Positions 46,289-55,702 of a stretch of DNA of 64,000 nt are shown here, one piece after another. This DNA is from Bilifractor porci. GTDB lineage: Bacteria; Bacillota; Clostridia; Lachnospirales; Lachnospiraceae. The translations under genes were made by a program, and so were the position numbers. The stretch is from NCBI RefSeq assembly GCF_009696005.1, contig NZ_VUMV01000004.1, positions 206,012-270,011 of the forward strand, in the 5' to 3' direction. Numbering within the stretch: the stretch's first letter is position 1; the number at the start of each line of letters is the position of its first letter. Below the pieces are notes generated by a model. That model was given only the letters and a program-made list of their open reading frames with translations, had not been told where the DNA came from and made no database searches.

Positions 46289-49200
46289 TTACGCTTCCTT
46301 CACAAAATCAAACAGAGAAATCTGGTTTGTCTCCGGAAGATCCTTCAGAATTCCCAGTCTGGAAAGTGTATCCGAGATAGACTTTCCGACCTTCGCCCTC
46401 CTCCGGAAATCGTCCTTGGAGAGAAATTCCCCGTCCCTTGCCGCAAGCACAATGGTGTCCGCCGCAACAGCGCCAAGTCCCTCAATGGCATCCAGGGAAG
46501 GCATGATCTTCCCGTCGATGATCTGAAAACGGTGGGCCTGCGCCCGGTACAGGTCGATGGGCATAAACTCAAATCCCCTTGCGTACATCTCCTGCACAAT
46601 CCTCATGTCCCGGTACTGGTCCTGCTCCATATTGGACAGCTCGTCGCTCCGTTTTTCGTAGTCATTCATCAGGCTCTCCAGCTTCTGCTTTCCCATGCAC
46701 ATTTTTTCATAGGAAAAAGCCTTCGCCCGGATGGAGAAAAACGCGGCGTAGTAGGCAAGCGGGCGGTAAATCTTATACCAGGCGATCCGGTAGGCCATCA
46801 TGACGTAGGCAACCGCGTGTCCCTTGGGGAACATGTACTTGATTTTCTGGCAGGACCAGATGTACCAGTCCGGCACACCGTGCTCCTTCATGTCCTTCAC
46901 CCACTCCGGCCAGTTCTTGCACGCCCCCTTTGCCACAATTCCCTTCCGCACCTTCTCCATGATGGAAAAGCTCTCTTCGGAATCCATTCCACGGTTAATC
47001 AGATATACCATGATGTCATCCCGGCAGCAGATCGCCGTTCCCAGGGTGCACTTTCCTTCCTTAATCAGTGTCTCCGCATTTCCCAGATAGACATCCGTCC
47101 CGTGAGACAGTCCGGAAATGCGGCAGAGGTCGGTAAAGTTCTGCGGTTTGGTATCACGGAGCATCTGCATGGCAAAATCCGTGCCAAATTCCGGAATCCC
47201 CAGACACCCCAGGCTGGTGCCGCGGATATCCTCCGGCCGGATGTCCAGGGCATCCGTGTTCTGAAACAGGCTCATCACCTTCGGCTCATCCAGCGGGATC
47301 TTCGTCGCGTCCACATCTGTCAGATCCTCCAGCATCCGGATCATGGTCGGATCATCGTGTCCCAGGATATCCAGCTTCAGCAGGTTGGAGTCAATGGAGT
47401 GATAGTCAAAATGCGTGCTGATAATATCGCTGTCAGGGTCGTCCGCCGGATGCTGCACCGGGGTAAAGGAGTTGATATCCTCCCCCACCGGAAGAACGAC
47501 AATGCCGCCCGGATGCTGGCCGGTGGTCCGCCGGATTCCCGTGCAGCCCTGCACAATCCTGTCTATTTCGCAGCCGCGCTTATGAATCCCCTTTTCTTCA
47601 TAATAATTTTTTACAAATCCGAAAGCGGTCTTGTCCGCCAGCGTGCCGATCGTTCCCGCCTTAAAGGTCTGTCCGGCGCCGAAAATAACCTCTGTATACT
47701 TGTGCGCCTTCGTCTGATACTCTCCCGAAAAATTCAGGTCGATATCCGGCTCCTTGTTCCCCTTGAAGCCGAGGAAGGTCTCAAAAGGAATATTAAAACC
47801 GAGCTTCTGCATTTTTCTGCCGCACACCGGGCAGTTCTTATCCGGCATATCGCAGCCGGACATACCCATTTTCCGGTATTTTTCCACATCCGGCGTATCA
47901 AACTCCACATGTTTGTCATACTCGCAGAGATAATGGGGCGGCAGCGGATTTACCTCGGTAATTCCCGCCATGGTGGCCGCAAAGGAAGATCCGACAGAGC
48001 CGCGAGACCCAACCAGATAGCCGTCCTCGTTGCACTTCCACACCAGCTTCTGGGCAATGATGTACATCACCGCATAGCCATTGCCGATAATGGAATTCAG
48101 CTCCCTGTCCAAGCGCTCCTCCACGACATCCGGAAGCTGTTCCCCGTAAATCTCGTGAGCCTTCCGGTTGCAGATCTCCCGGAGCATTTTATCCGAATTC
48201 TCGATCACCGGCGGGAATTTTCCCGCCCGGATGGGACTGATCTTCTCAACGGAATCGCAGATTTTCCGGGGATTGTCGATCACCACCTCGCGGGCGGCGT
48301 CCTCCCCCAGATAATCAAATTCCTTCAGCATTTCCTCCGTTGTCCGGAGAAAAAGCGGTGCCTGCTGATCCGCGTCCTCAAACTTTTTTCCTTTCATGAT
48401 AATACGGCGGTAAATTTCATCCTCCGGATTCATAAAATGGACGTCGCAGGTGGCAACCACCGGTTTTCGGAACTGTTTCCCAAGCTTCAGGATTTTTTTA
48501 TTAAACTCCTGCAGGTCCTCCACGGTCTGAACCGCCGGAATCTTTTCATCCTCCAGCATAAACGCGTTGTTTCCCAGCGGCTGGATCTCCAGGTAATCAT
48601 AGAAACTGACGATTCTGGCGATTTCCTCCGCCGGCGCCCCCCGCAGGAGCGCCTGATAGAGCTCTCCCGCACAGCAGGCAGATCCCACAATCAGCCCCTC
48701 CCGGTGCGCCTGCAGAAAGCTCTTGGGAAGCTTCGCGTTCCGGTTGAAATATTTCAGATGAGACTCCGAGACACAGCGGTACAGATTCACCCGCCCGGTC
48801 TCGTTTTTGGCGAGGATGATCGCGTGGCTGCTTTTCAGTTTCCGGACAGCGCCCTCGTTCAGCCGTCCTCTCTCGTTTAACTCGTCCAGATCGGAGACAT
48901 GCATCTCCTTCAGCATCTGCACAAACTTCACAAAAATTTCCGCCGTGCAGGCAGCGTCATCCACCGCCCGGTGGTGATGATCCAGGGACACACCGACAGC
49001 CTTCGCGACCGTATCCAGCTTGAAGCGGGACAGATTCGGCAGAAGCAGCTGCGCCATGGCAACAGTATCCACATAGGTTTCCGGCCTGGGAAGTCCCTGG
49101 TCCCGGCAGGCCTTGATGATAAAGCCCATATCAAAATCCGCGTTGTGCGCAACCATGACCGCGCCCCGGCAGAATTCCAGAAATTCCGGCAGCACGCGGT

Positions 49201-50905
49201 CGATCGTCGGCGCGTCCAGCACCATCTCGTCGTTGATGGAGGTCAGCTCCTCGATCCTGTAGGGAATGGGCTCCTGCGGATTGACAAATGTGGAAAACCT
49301 GTCTGTGATTTTCCCGTTTTCCACCCTTACCGCTCCGATCTCAATGATTTTACAGGTCAGATTGGACAGTCCCGTAGTCTCGATATCGAACACCACATAG
49401 GGATCATCCAGGCTCTGGCCGCGGCTGTCCGTCGCGATTCCCTTCAGGTCGTCAACCAGATATGCCTCCATCCCGTAAATCACCTTGAACGGGGCCGAAA
49501 TCTTTTTCAGTTCCTCCTTCGGGACATCCGGATGCTCCGTCTGATATTTTTTCCGATAGGCGTCGTCAATATCCTCCATGGTATGATTTGCCTCCGGAAA
49601 CGCCTGCACCACGCCATGATCCGTAATGGCAATGGCCGGCATCCCCCACCGGTACGCCTGTTTCACCAGCTTCGAGGCGTCCGTGATCCCGTCCATGTCA
49701 CTCATCTTTGTATGACAGTGCAGCTCCACTCTCTTCACCGCGGCGTTATCGTACCTTCCCTGGCGGAAATCCGAGGACTTAAGGATTCCCTGGACGCCGG
49801 ACATGGTCAGCTCGTGCTCCCAGTTATCCATCTGCACCCGCCCCTTCACACGGACAAAGGTTCCCCTGGAGAGAGCTTCTTCCGCCTCCTTTTTCTGCGA
49901 CTGCAGGAGGAAGAGCTTGACATTGATGGTGTCGGTATCGTCGGTCACGGCGAATATGGCAAGCGCCTTTTCATTTCTCAGCTCCCGAACCTCGCTGGCA
50001 ATAATCTCTCCGCGGATCACGGCATCCGTCACCGTCTCGTCGATGGAGGCGATATCAATGGAATCCTCCTCAAAATCCCGCCCGAAAATGACTTCCGGCT
50101 TCCCCGGCGGATGAAAGACATTCTGATACGCGCCCTGCGCCCTGCGCCGGCCGCTCCACTTCCCCCTGCCGGGACGGAGCCCGCCGCTTTCTGCCCGCCC
50201 GGTACGCAAGGCAGAGCTTCCGGAAGCGGCCTTTTCCGCCCCTTCTCCTGCTTTTTCCCGCACTGCCTCCGCGGCCGGAGGAAGGCCGCCCGCAGCCTCT
50301 CCCCGCCCATGCCGGGAACTGGCGAAAATATGCCGGGCCTGCGCCTGCATCTGCCGCTCTCCGGACAGGAGGCGCCGATGGTCCCGAACCTCGTAATAGC
50401 TGACTTCCACCTTAACCGGAAGGCTGCACCGCTCTGTGAAAATCTTTTCCAGACAGGCGTGCAGCTCCTGCTCCTTTTCTCTGGTCAGACAGTTTTCTTC
50501 CAGGGACAGATCCATTTCCTCTTCTTCCGGAAACGTAATCTTTGCCGTGCGGAACGCATATGCAAGAAGGACATCCTTCCTCTGCAGCTCCAGCTGGATG
50601 CTCGGACGGTACACTTCCATAAGCTTTTCCGGCGTATACTGTCTGGACAGCTGGAAATGCTCTCTGACTTTTACCAGGATGCTGACATCCGAAAAAAGCT
50701 GGCGCTTGACCTGCTCTTCCAGCTGATAGATGTATTTTTTGTGTATCCACTGCGGGCTGCTGATGTAAATCAGGAGAACATTCCGCTTCCGGTCCACCGC
50801 CACTCTGCGCACCACGGCAAGGCGTAGGTATTCCTCCGCCTCTCCTTCCAGCTCCAGATTCGGAAACACGTCTTCAATATGTTTTTCTTCCTGTACGAAT
50901 TCCAT
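46289..50905 (-). CDS. polC: DNA polymerase III alpha subunit, PolC type
   Basis: 1538 residues, the Gram-positive replicative polymerase with built-in proofreading. N-terminal domain, then a Gly/Ala/Arg-rich linker (about 190-265), OB fold, split PHP domain (HCHTKMSDMDG, about 395-410), DEDD exonuclease (VVFDIETTGL, about 500-510), polymerase core (GSRGSVGSSF around 965, CDMPDKNCPVCGRKM zinc insert around 1015, KEPDIDLNFSGEYQ after it), helix-hairpin-helix near the C-terminus. The start is a short 3 nt from AAAGG. Flanked by ispG upstream, a common arrangement in clostridia. Confidence 0.97.
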   Translation of the reverse strand: MEFVQEEKHIEDVFPNLELEGEAEEYLRLAVVRRVAVDRKRNVLLIYISSPQWIHKKYIYQLEEQVKRQLFSDVSILVKVREHFQLSRQYTPEKLMEVYRPSIQLELQRKDVLLAYAFRTAKITFPEEEEMDLSLEENCLTREKEQELHACLEKIFTERCSLPVKVEVSYYEVRDHRRLLSGERQMQAQARHIFASSRHGRGEAAGGLPPAAEAVREKAGEGAEKAASGSSALRTGRAESGGLRPGRGKWSGRRRAQGAYQNVFHPPGKPEVIFGRDFEEDSIDIASIDETVTDAVIRGEIIASEVRELRNEKALAIFAVTDDTDTINVKLFLLQSQKKEAEEALSRGTFVRVKGRVQMDNWEHELTMSGVQGILKSSDFRQGRYDNAAVKRVELHCHTKMSDMDGITDASKLVKQAYRWGMPAIAITDHGVVQAFPEANHTMEDIDDAYRKKYQTEHPDVPKEELKKISAPFKVIYGMEAYLVDDLKGIATDSRGQSLDDPYVVFDIETTGLSNLTCKIIEIGAVRVENGKITDRFSTFVNPQEPIPYRIEELTSINDEMVLDAPTIDRVLPEFLEFCRGAVMVAHNADFDMGFIIKACRDQGLPRPETYVDTVAMAQLLLPNLSRFKLDTVAKAVGVSLDHHHRAVDDAACTAEIFVKFVQMLKEMHVSDLDELNERGRLNEGAVRKLKSSHAIILAKNETGRVNLYRCVSESHLKYFNRNAKLPKSFLQAHREGLIVGSACCAGELYQALLRGAPAEEIARIVSFYDYLEIQPLGNNAFMLEDEKIPAVQTVEDLQEFNKKILKLGKQFRKPVVATCDVHFMNPEDEIYRRIIMKGKKFEDADQQAPLFLRTTEEMLKEFDYLGEDAAREVVIDNPRKICDSVEKISPIRAGKFPPVIENSDKMLREICNRKAHEIYGEQLPDVVEERLDRELNSIIGNGYAVMYIIAQKLVWKCNEDGYLVGSRGSVGSSFAATMAGITEVNPLPPHYLCEYDKHVEFDTPDVEKYRKMGMSGCDMPDKNCPVCGRKMQKLGFNIPFETFLGFKGNKEPDIDLNFSGEYQTKAHKYTEVIFGAGQTFKAGTIGTLADKTAFGFVKNYYEEKGIHKRGCEIDRIVQGCTGIRRTTGQHPGGIVVLPVGEDINSFTPVQHPADDPDSDIISTHFDYHSIDSNLLKLDILGHDDPTMIRMLEDLTDVDATKIPLDEPKVMSLFQNTDALDIRPEDIRGTSLGCLGIPEFGTDFAMQMLRDTKPQNFTDLCRISGLSHGTDVYLGNAETLIKEGKCTLGTAICCRDDIMVYLINRGMDSEESFSIMEKVRKGIVAKGACKNWPEWVKDMKEHGVPDWYIWSCQKIKYMFPKGHAVAYVMMAYRIAWYKIYRPLAYYAAFFSIRAKAFSYEKMCMGKQKLESLMNDYEKRSDELSNMEQDQYRDMRIVQEMYARGFEFMPIDLYRAQAHRFQIIDGKIMPSLDAIEGLGAVAADTIVLAARDGEFLSKDDFRRRAKVGKSISDTLSRLGILKDLPETNQISLFDFVKEA

Positions 50906-50916
50906 AGGCCTTTCTG

Positions 50917-50933
50917 TGCCGGCACCGCCGGCA
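50917..50933 (-). repeat. Palindrome in the polC leader
   Basis: TGCCGGC-acc-GCCGGCA, a perfect 7-bp stem ending 12 bp before the polC start; contains the TGCCGGCACCG core shared with 46189 and 52704. Confidence 0.5.
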
Positions 50934-50985
50934 GTAAACTGCAGGCTTCCCTCACCGCGGGCAGGACGGATGCGCCAGCCTCCCT

Positions 50986-52038
50986 TTATTTTTCGGAAAG
51001 CATATGCTCCAGCTCTTCCCGCAGCACGGCAAGAAGCCGGTCCTCCGGTATTTTGCGGACAATCTCCCCGTTTTTGATAAGGAGGCCTTCGCCCTTCCCT
51101 CCTGCAATTCCGATGTCCGCCTCTCTTGCCTCCCCGGGTCCGTTGACAACGCAGCCCATCACGGCCACCTTGATGTCCAAGGGAATATCCTGCACCATAT
51201 CCTCCACCTGATTTGCCAGAGAAATCAGGTCGATCTGTGTTCTTCCGCAGGTCGGGCAGGAAACCACCTCCACGCCCCCCTTCCGGAGTCCGAGCGTCTT
51301 CAGAATCCGCTTTGCCGCCTTCACCTCTTCCAGCGGGTCGCCGGTCAGGGAAACCCGGATCGTATCCCCGATTCCTTCATGAAGGATAATTCCCAGCCCG
51401 ACTGCGGACTTGATGGTTCCGGAATAAAGCGTTCCCGCCTCCGTGATTCCCACATGAAGCGGATGATCAGTCCTGTCCGCAATCAGCTCGTGCGCCCTGA
51501 CGCACATGGGGACATCCGAGGATTTGATGCTGATGACCAGGTTGTCATATCCCATATCCTCAATGACCGCTGCCTGATGCAGCGCGCTTTCCACCAGGCC
51601 TTCCGCGGTAACACCCCCGTACTTTTCCAGGATGTCTTTTTCCAGCGATCCGCTGTTTACCCCCACCCGGATCGGCAGGTTTCTCTCCCTGCAGGCATCT
51701 ACCACCGCCCGCACCCTGTCTTCGCTCCCGATATTCCCGGGATTGATGCGGATTTTATCCGCCCCGTGCGCGACAGCCGCCAGCGCAAGCTTATAGTCAA
51801 AATGAATGTCCGCCACAAGGGGGATGGAAATCTGCTTTTTGATCTCCGTCAGCGCCTCTGCAGCCTCCTTTGTGGGAACCGCGCAGCGGACAATATCGCA
51901 GCCTGCGGCTGTAAGTGCCTGAATCTGCGCGGCAGTCGCCGCCGCATCCTCCGTCTTCGTATTTGTCATGGACTGTATCAGGACCGGGTTTCCGCCGCCT
52001 ATCACCCGGTTTCCGATTTTCACTGTCTTTGTCTTCAC
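50986..52038 (-). CDS. ispG: 4-hydroxy-3-methylbut-2-en-1-yl diphosphate synthase
   Basis: 350 residues from a GTG at 52038, chosen because GGGAGG lies 8 nt upstream; an ATG at 52101 has GGAGG only 1 nt away, too close to work well. [4Fe-4S] enzyme of the MEP isoprenoid pathway. Conserved: IQSMTNTKTEDAAAT, VADIHFDYKLAL, INPGNIG, and the cluster ligands in VSCPTCGR and VMGCVVNGPGEA (Cys, Cys, Cys, Glu). Lies 75 bp after folA and 80 bp before polC. Confidence 0.95.
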   Translation of the reverse strand: MKTKTVKIGNRVIGGGNPVLIQSMTNTKTEDAAATAAQIQALTAAGCDIVRCAVPTKEAAEALTEIKKQISIPLVADIHFDYKLALAAVAHGADKIRINPGNIGSEDRVRAVVDACRERNLPIRVGVNSGSLEKDILEKYGGVTAEGLVESALHQAAVIEDMGYDNLVISIKSSDVPMCVRAHELIADRTDHPLHVGITEAGTLYSGTIKSAVGLGIILHEGIGDTIRVSLTGDPLEEVKAAKRILKTLGLRKGGVEVVSCPTCGRTQIDLISLANQVEDMVQDIPLDIKVAVMGCVVNGPGEAREADIGIAGGKGEGLLIKNGEIVRKIPEDRLLAVLREELEHMLSEK

Positions 52039-52113
52039 TTTTCTTACCTCCCGCGGAACCCGGCCGCTGCCGGCTGAAGTGCTGCCGTTCCGGTTTTCCA
52101 TTCCTCCGGACTG

Positions 52114-52623
52114 TTATACCGGCCTCGCCATGTGATATTTTCTTTCGTACGTCCGGAATGTGTACTCGATGTTGAAGCAGGTCTGCTCCTCGCTTTCTTC
52201 CACCAGCTTCCACTCCGGCACCAGGTCCAGATTAGTAAACCAGGTATCTGCCTGGTAGGCATAATTGACCTTTGTCACATAGAGTGTATCACAGTAAGGC
52301 ACCATAAGTGTGTAAATCTGGGAACCCCCGATAATAAAAATATCGTCCAGGTCATATTTTTTCAGTTCCTCCAGCAGTTCATCCCTGCTGTGGACAACAA
52401 CGGCTCCCTTCGCCTGAAAATCCTTCTGCCTGGATAGAACGATATTGGTCCGCCCGTCCAGCGCACGGCCGTTCGGAAGAGAATCCCAGGTTTTTCTTCC
52501 CATGACCACCACGTGGCCCATGGTTTTCTCCCGGAACCAGCGGAGATCGGCGGGAATACTGACCAGCGGCTTCCCATCTGCTCCGATCGCCCAGTTCTTA
52601 TCTACACAAACGATTGCTTTCAT
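52114..52623 (-). CDS. folA: Dihydrofolate reductase
   Basis: 169 residues from the ATG at 52623 (AGGAGG 12 nt upstream). Reduces dihydrofolate with NADPH. Begins MKAIVCVDKNWAIGADGKPL, has the FREKTMGHVVVMGRKTWDSLP NADPH-binding segment and DDIFIIGGSQIYTLMVPYCD. Length is normal. Its stop codon precedes the ispG leader by 75 bp. Active-site acid appears as Asp in PADLRWF. Confidence 0.95.
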   Translation of the reverse strand: MKAIVCVDKNWAIGADGKPLVSIPADLRWFREKTMGHVVVMGRKTWDSLPNGRALDGRTNIVLSRQKDFQAKGAVVVHSRDELLEELKKYDLDDIFIIGGSQIYTLMVPYCDTLYVTKVNYAYQADTWFTNLDLVPEWKLVEESEEQTCFNIEYTFRTYERKYHMARPV

Positions 52624-52703
52624 ACGTTCCGACTGCCTCCTTCTGCTCTCGCGCACTGTACCCCCATTATCTCTCAGAAAGAGTAAAATCTCAAGGACGA
52701 GAA

Positions 52704-52739
52704 GAAGCCGCTTCTGCCGGCACCGGCAGAAACGGCTTC
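52704..52739. terminator. Bidirectional terminator between DUF3048 gene and folA
   Basis: Nearly perfect 17-bp stem (GAAGCCG, mismatch, TTCTGCCGG pairing with its complement) with a T-rich tract on the plus side (CTTTCTTTGCTCTTTTTTT) and TTCTCGTCCTT on the minus side. It terminates the DUF3048 transcript and contains the TGCCGGCACCG core. Confidence 0.7.
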
Positions 52740-52756
52740 CTTTCTTTGCTCTTTTT

Positions 52757-54025
52757 TTATGAATCTCCGGCCTCTTCGGCGCTCTCCCCGTAGCCGTAGC
52801 TGCTCTGATCCGTGCCCGGCTGTGGAATATAGCCTGCCGTGGAAACCGGTCCGATCACCGGCTGCTCGTCTCCGAATGTCACCGTGCTTCCCGCGGGCAC
52901 ATAGATAATCATTGTCTTTCCGGGATTGATCTTCTGGGTATTTCCGCTGCTGTCTGTAAAATAAGTGGTCTGATCCCTTCCCTGTTTCACCCAGGTGATA
53001 TTTTTGGCCTTTCCGTCGGTGATGTAGAGACCCTCTCCGACATTATAAAGCAGAAGATCCAGGTGTCCCTTTTCTGAAATCACTCCCTGCTCGACATACT
53101 CGACAATGACATTTTTGAAGGCCAGCTGCTGGCCGTTCTCCTGATCCACCTGCGGGGCGTCGTATTCAAAACGGTAGTACAAGCCGTCATCCGCGTTATA
53201 CTCAAAATACGGCATGTTCCAGCTGAAGGGGATATTTACCCTGGATGCCTCTGTCACGCCGTCCCCGTCCTCCAGAGGTGTATCCTCATAATTAAAGGAA
53301 AAGATACCCGTGTAGCCGTCCCGGTGTGTGGTGCTTAATCCCAGGCCGGAAGCTATGGAGATCAGGCCGTCCCCGGAGGCATAGGCGTTGTGCGGCGCCT
53401 CCCTGTCGCTGGTCCGGAAGAAAGCCCCGCTCCCGTCGTAGGCAGTTCCGTTGATGGTTGTCAGGCCGTCCTCCTGAAAACGGGTAAACGCAAAGGGGCT
53501 TCCGCCGAAATGACAGTAAATGCCGTCCATATCATAATTGAAGTCAACGAAATAATGCCTCGCGCTCCTGCAGGGGCCGATTTTCTCAATTCCCGCCGGA
53601 TCCTGGAAAACCGCCATCATCCTCGTGATCGTTCCTTCCACCATCGCTTCGTAGATGACATCTGCCTGACTGATTCCGGACTGCGGAACAGCCGGCTGAA
53701 GGTTGTTAATCATCACACAGTAGGGCTTTTTCATTCCCTCCTCTGTGCTGACCGGTTCGCCGGTAAGGTAGCTGTACATCTGTCCTTCCGGCAGCGCGTA
53801 CGGATCCTGTGTCGGTTCCGGAGTCGGTGTTTCCGTTACCGCCTCCTGCGTCGGTTCCGGAGTCGGTGTCTCCGTTGACGCCTCCTGCGTCGGCGCCGGT
53901 GTTTCTGTCACGGTTCCGAGAGCCGTCGTGGAATCCGCGGTAATTTCATTCGGGTTGCTGCAGCCGGCCAGCATGGATGCAGATGCCAGCAGGCAGAGGA
54001 TACTTGTCAAAGCCTTCTTTTTCAT
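52757..54025 (-). CDS. DUF3048 lipoprotein
   Basis: 422 residues. Signal peptide with lipobox LAGC (Cys22), then a Thr/Pro/Glu-rich linker made of tandem 13-residue repeats (TQEAVTETPTPEP type, coded at 53811-53888), then the DUF3048 domain from about 80: KPYCVMINNLQPAVPQSGIS, GPCRSARHYFVDF, HFGGSPFAF. YerB-like extracytoplasmic protein of unknown function. GGGGG lies 5 nt before the start. Strong promoter at 54123-54151. Confidence 0.93.
   Translation of the reverse strand: MKKKALTSILCLLASASMLAGCSNPNEITADSTTALGTVTETPAPTQEASTETPTPEPTQEAVTETPTPEPTQDPYALPEGQMYSYLTGEPVSTEEGMKKPYCVMINNLQPAVPQSGISQADVIYEAMVEGTITRMMAVFQDPAGIEKIGPCRSARHYFVDFNYDMDGIYCHFGGSPFAFTRFQEDGLTTINGTAYDGSGAFFRTSDREAPHNAYASGDGLISIASGLGLSTTHRDGYTGIFSFNYEDTPLEDGDGVTEASRVNIPFSWNMPYFEYNADDGLYYRFEYDAPQVDQENGQQLAFKNVIVEYVEQGVISEKGHLDLLLYNVGEGLYITDGKAKNITWVKQGRDQTTYFTDSSGNTQKINPGKTMIIYVPAGSTVTFGDEQPVIGPVSTAGYIPQPGTDQSSYGYGESAEEAGDS
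53811..53888 (-). repeat. 39-bp in-frame tandem repeat in the DUF3048 gene
   Basis: Two units of 39 bp (13 codons) with two to three differences, plus a partial third, coding the Thr/Glu/Pro linker that spaces the domain from the membrane. Length is probably variable between strains. Confidence 0.75.
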
Positions 54026-54122
54026 TCTGTCCCCCTCAGTGTAAGGCCGGATTCTTATTCAAGCAAAATTCCTAATAATCCGGTCCGTTTTCCGGTTTCC
54101 ATGGTAATAATACACAAAACCC

Positions 54123-54151
54123 ATTATAAGGCCTCCCGGCCGGAATGACAA
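54123..54151 (-). promoter_or_regulatory. Promoter for the DUF3048 gene
   Basis: Minus strand TTGTCA (5/6), 17-nt spacer, TATAAT (6/6). About 97 nt upstream of the start codon. Confidence 0.75.
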
Positions 54152-54269
54152 GACTGGGGCTGCACGCATGAAAAAGTCCATAAAAACGTGAAAAACTTCT
54201 CATGGAAATATTTCATGAAAATGCCGGCTGCCCGCGCCGGCCGCCGGAATATATTCACCAGGGGACGAA

Positions 54270-54298
54270 AAGACCCGGCAGAATGCCTGCCGGGTCTT
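54270..54298 (-). terminator. Terminator of the purine permease gene
   Basis: Perfect 12-bp stem AAGACCCGGCAG / CTGCCGGGTCTT with a 5-nt loop, TTCG after it on the minus strand, 40 bp past the stop codon. Confidence 0.65.
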
Positions 54299-54337
54299 GT
54301 ATGCCATTTTAGTTTTTCAGACGGTCAGCCGCCTCTC

Positions 54338-55702
54338 TTACGAGAAGTGGGTGACCAGGGAAACAATTCTCAGACAGAACAGCACGAATACCACCCACAT
54401 CACCGGGCTGATGTCCTTCGTTTTCTTCTCGAACACCTTCAGAATCACCCACACAATAATTCCGAACATGATACCGGTTGCGATGGAATACGCAAGAGGC
54501 ATCATAACCAGCGCCATGTAAGCCGCTGCGGTATCTGCGATATCCCCGTCAAACTCAATTTTCTTCGCGGAGGAAACCATCAGCATGCCGACATAGATCA
54601 GCGCAGGCGCCGTCGCAAAGCTCGGAATGGCGAGGAAGATCGGTGACAGCACCAGGGATACCAGGAACATGAAACCGGTAACGACTGCCGTCAGTCCTGT
54701 CCGTCCTCCGGCCGCCACACCCGCGCTGGATTCTACAAAGGATGTGATCGTGGATGTTCCCAGGCAGGCACCTGCAACTGTACCGATAGCGTCAGACATC
54801 AGGACGCGGCCGACACGGGGAAGCTTTCCTTCCTTGTCCAGCAGTCTCGCCTTGTCCGCAACGCCGACAACAGTTCCGACCGTATCAAACAGATCCACAT
54901 AGAGGAAGCTGAACATAATCGCGATAAACTGGATCAGATGCTTGCCGGCCCACGCGAAGTTAAATTTGAAGGCGGTGTTTGCAATGCCCCCAAGCTGAAG
55001 TCCCTGGGAGAAATCCGGGAACAGGCTGTAAACCCCGTTTTCCACATCGACCACATACCAGCCGCCGAGCTGCGCCAGCATGCCAAGGAACCAGGTCGCA
55101 AGAATGCCGATCAGGACAGAACCCTTGACATGATAATGCTCCAGAACCAGGATAATCACGAATCCGATCAGCGCAAGGGCAACCTGCGGCTTCGCGAAAT
55201 CTCCGAGGGAGACAAGCGTGGAATCATTTTTGATAATAATGCCGGCTCCCTGCATGCCGATAAAAGCGACAAACAGGCCGATACCGGCGGAAATCCCGTT
55301 TTTCAGATTCATCGGAATTCCGTTGATAATCTGTTCCCTGACCTTAAACAAGGAGAGGATAATAAAAATAATACCCTCTACAAATACAGCCGTCAGGCAG
55401 ATGGTAAACGCATCGGCCTCTCCGCCAAGCTCTCCCAGGCAGACCGTATAGGCAAAATACGCATTCAGGCCCAGGCCCGCGGAAAGAGCGATCGGATAAT
55501 TCGCCCACAGACCCATGATGAATGTCGCGATTGCGGATGCCAGTGCTGTTGCGACAAATACACCGCTCTTGTCCATGACTGTTCCCAGAATGTTCGGATT
55601 GACAGCCAGGATGTAGGCCATCGTCAGGAATGTTGTCAGACCCGCAATGACCTCGGTGCGCACGTTTGTGCCGTGCTCCTTCAGTTTGAAATATTTCTCC
55701 AT
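54338..55702 (-). CDS. NCS2-family purine permease (AzgA/PbuG type)
   Basis: 454 residues, about 12-14 hydrophobic helices. Opens FKLKEHGTNVRTEVIAGLTT and FLTMAYILAVNPNIL; ALSAGLGLNAYFAYTV and SSAGVAAGGRTGL are family landmarks. Imports guanine, hypoxanthine or adenine with protons. AAGGAG directly abuts the ATG, while AAGGAGGGG lies 26 nt upstream with a GCCGG/CCGGC hairpin between them, an unusual initiation region. A structured element lies further upstream (55754-55907); no purine riboswitch core is visible. Confidence 0.93.
   Translation of the reverse strand: MEKYFKLKEHGTNVRTEVIAGLTTFLTMAYILAVNPNILGTVMDKSGVFVATALASAIATFIMGLWANYPIALSAGLGLNAYFAYTVCLGELGGEADAFTICLTAVFVEGIIFIILSLFKVREQIINGIPMNLKNGISAGIGLFVAFIGMQGAGIIIKNDSTLVSLGDFAKPQVALALIGFVIILVLEHYHVKGSVLIGILATWFLGMLAQLGGWYVVDVENGVYSLFPDFSQGLQLGGIANTAFKFNFAWAGKHLIQFIAIMFSFLYVDLFDTVGTVVGVADKARLLDKEGKLPRVGRVLMSDAIGTVAGACLGTSTITSFVESSAGVAAGGRTGLTAVVTGFMFLVSLVLSPIFLAIPSFATAPALIYVGMLMVSSAKKIEFDGDIADTAAAYMALVMMPLAYSIATGIMFGIIVWVILKVFEKKTKDISPVMWVVFVLFCLRIVSLVTHFS

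Larger units (their letters stand above)
54026..54337. other. Intergenic region, 312 bp
   Basis: Contains the DUF3048 leader and promoter (54123-54151) and the purine permease terminator (54270-54298). The stretch 54152-54265 shows no gene; it has an AT-rich half and a GC-rich half with short inverted repeats around GCCGGC. Confidence 0.6.

Noticed and set aside
43513..50827. Very long plus-strand open frames (890, 864 and 642 codons) opposite fbp and polC
   Set aside because: They are antisense shadows of well-recognised genes, with low-complexity His/Arg/Leu-rich translations and no ribosome sites.
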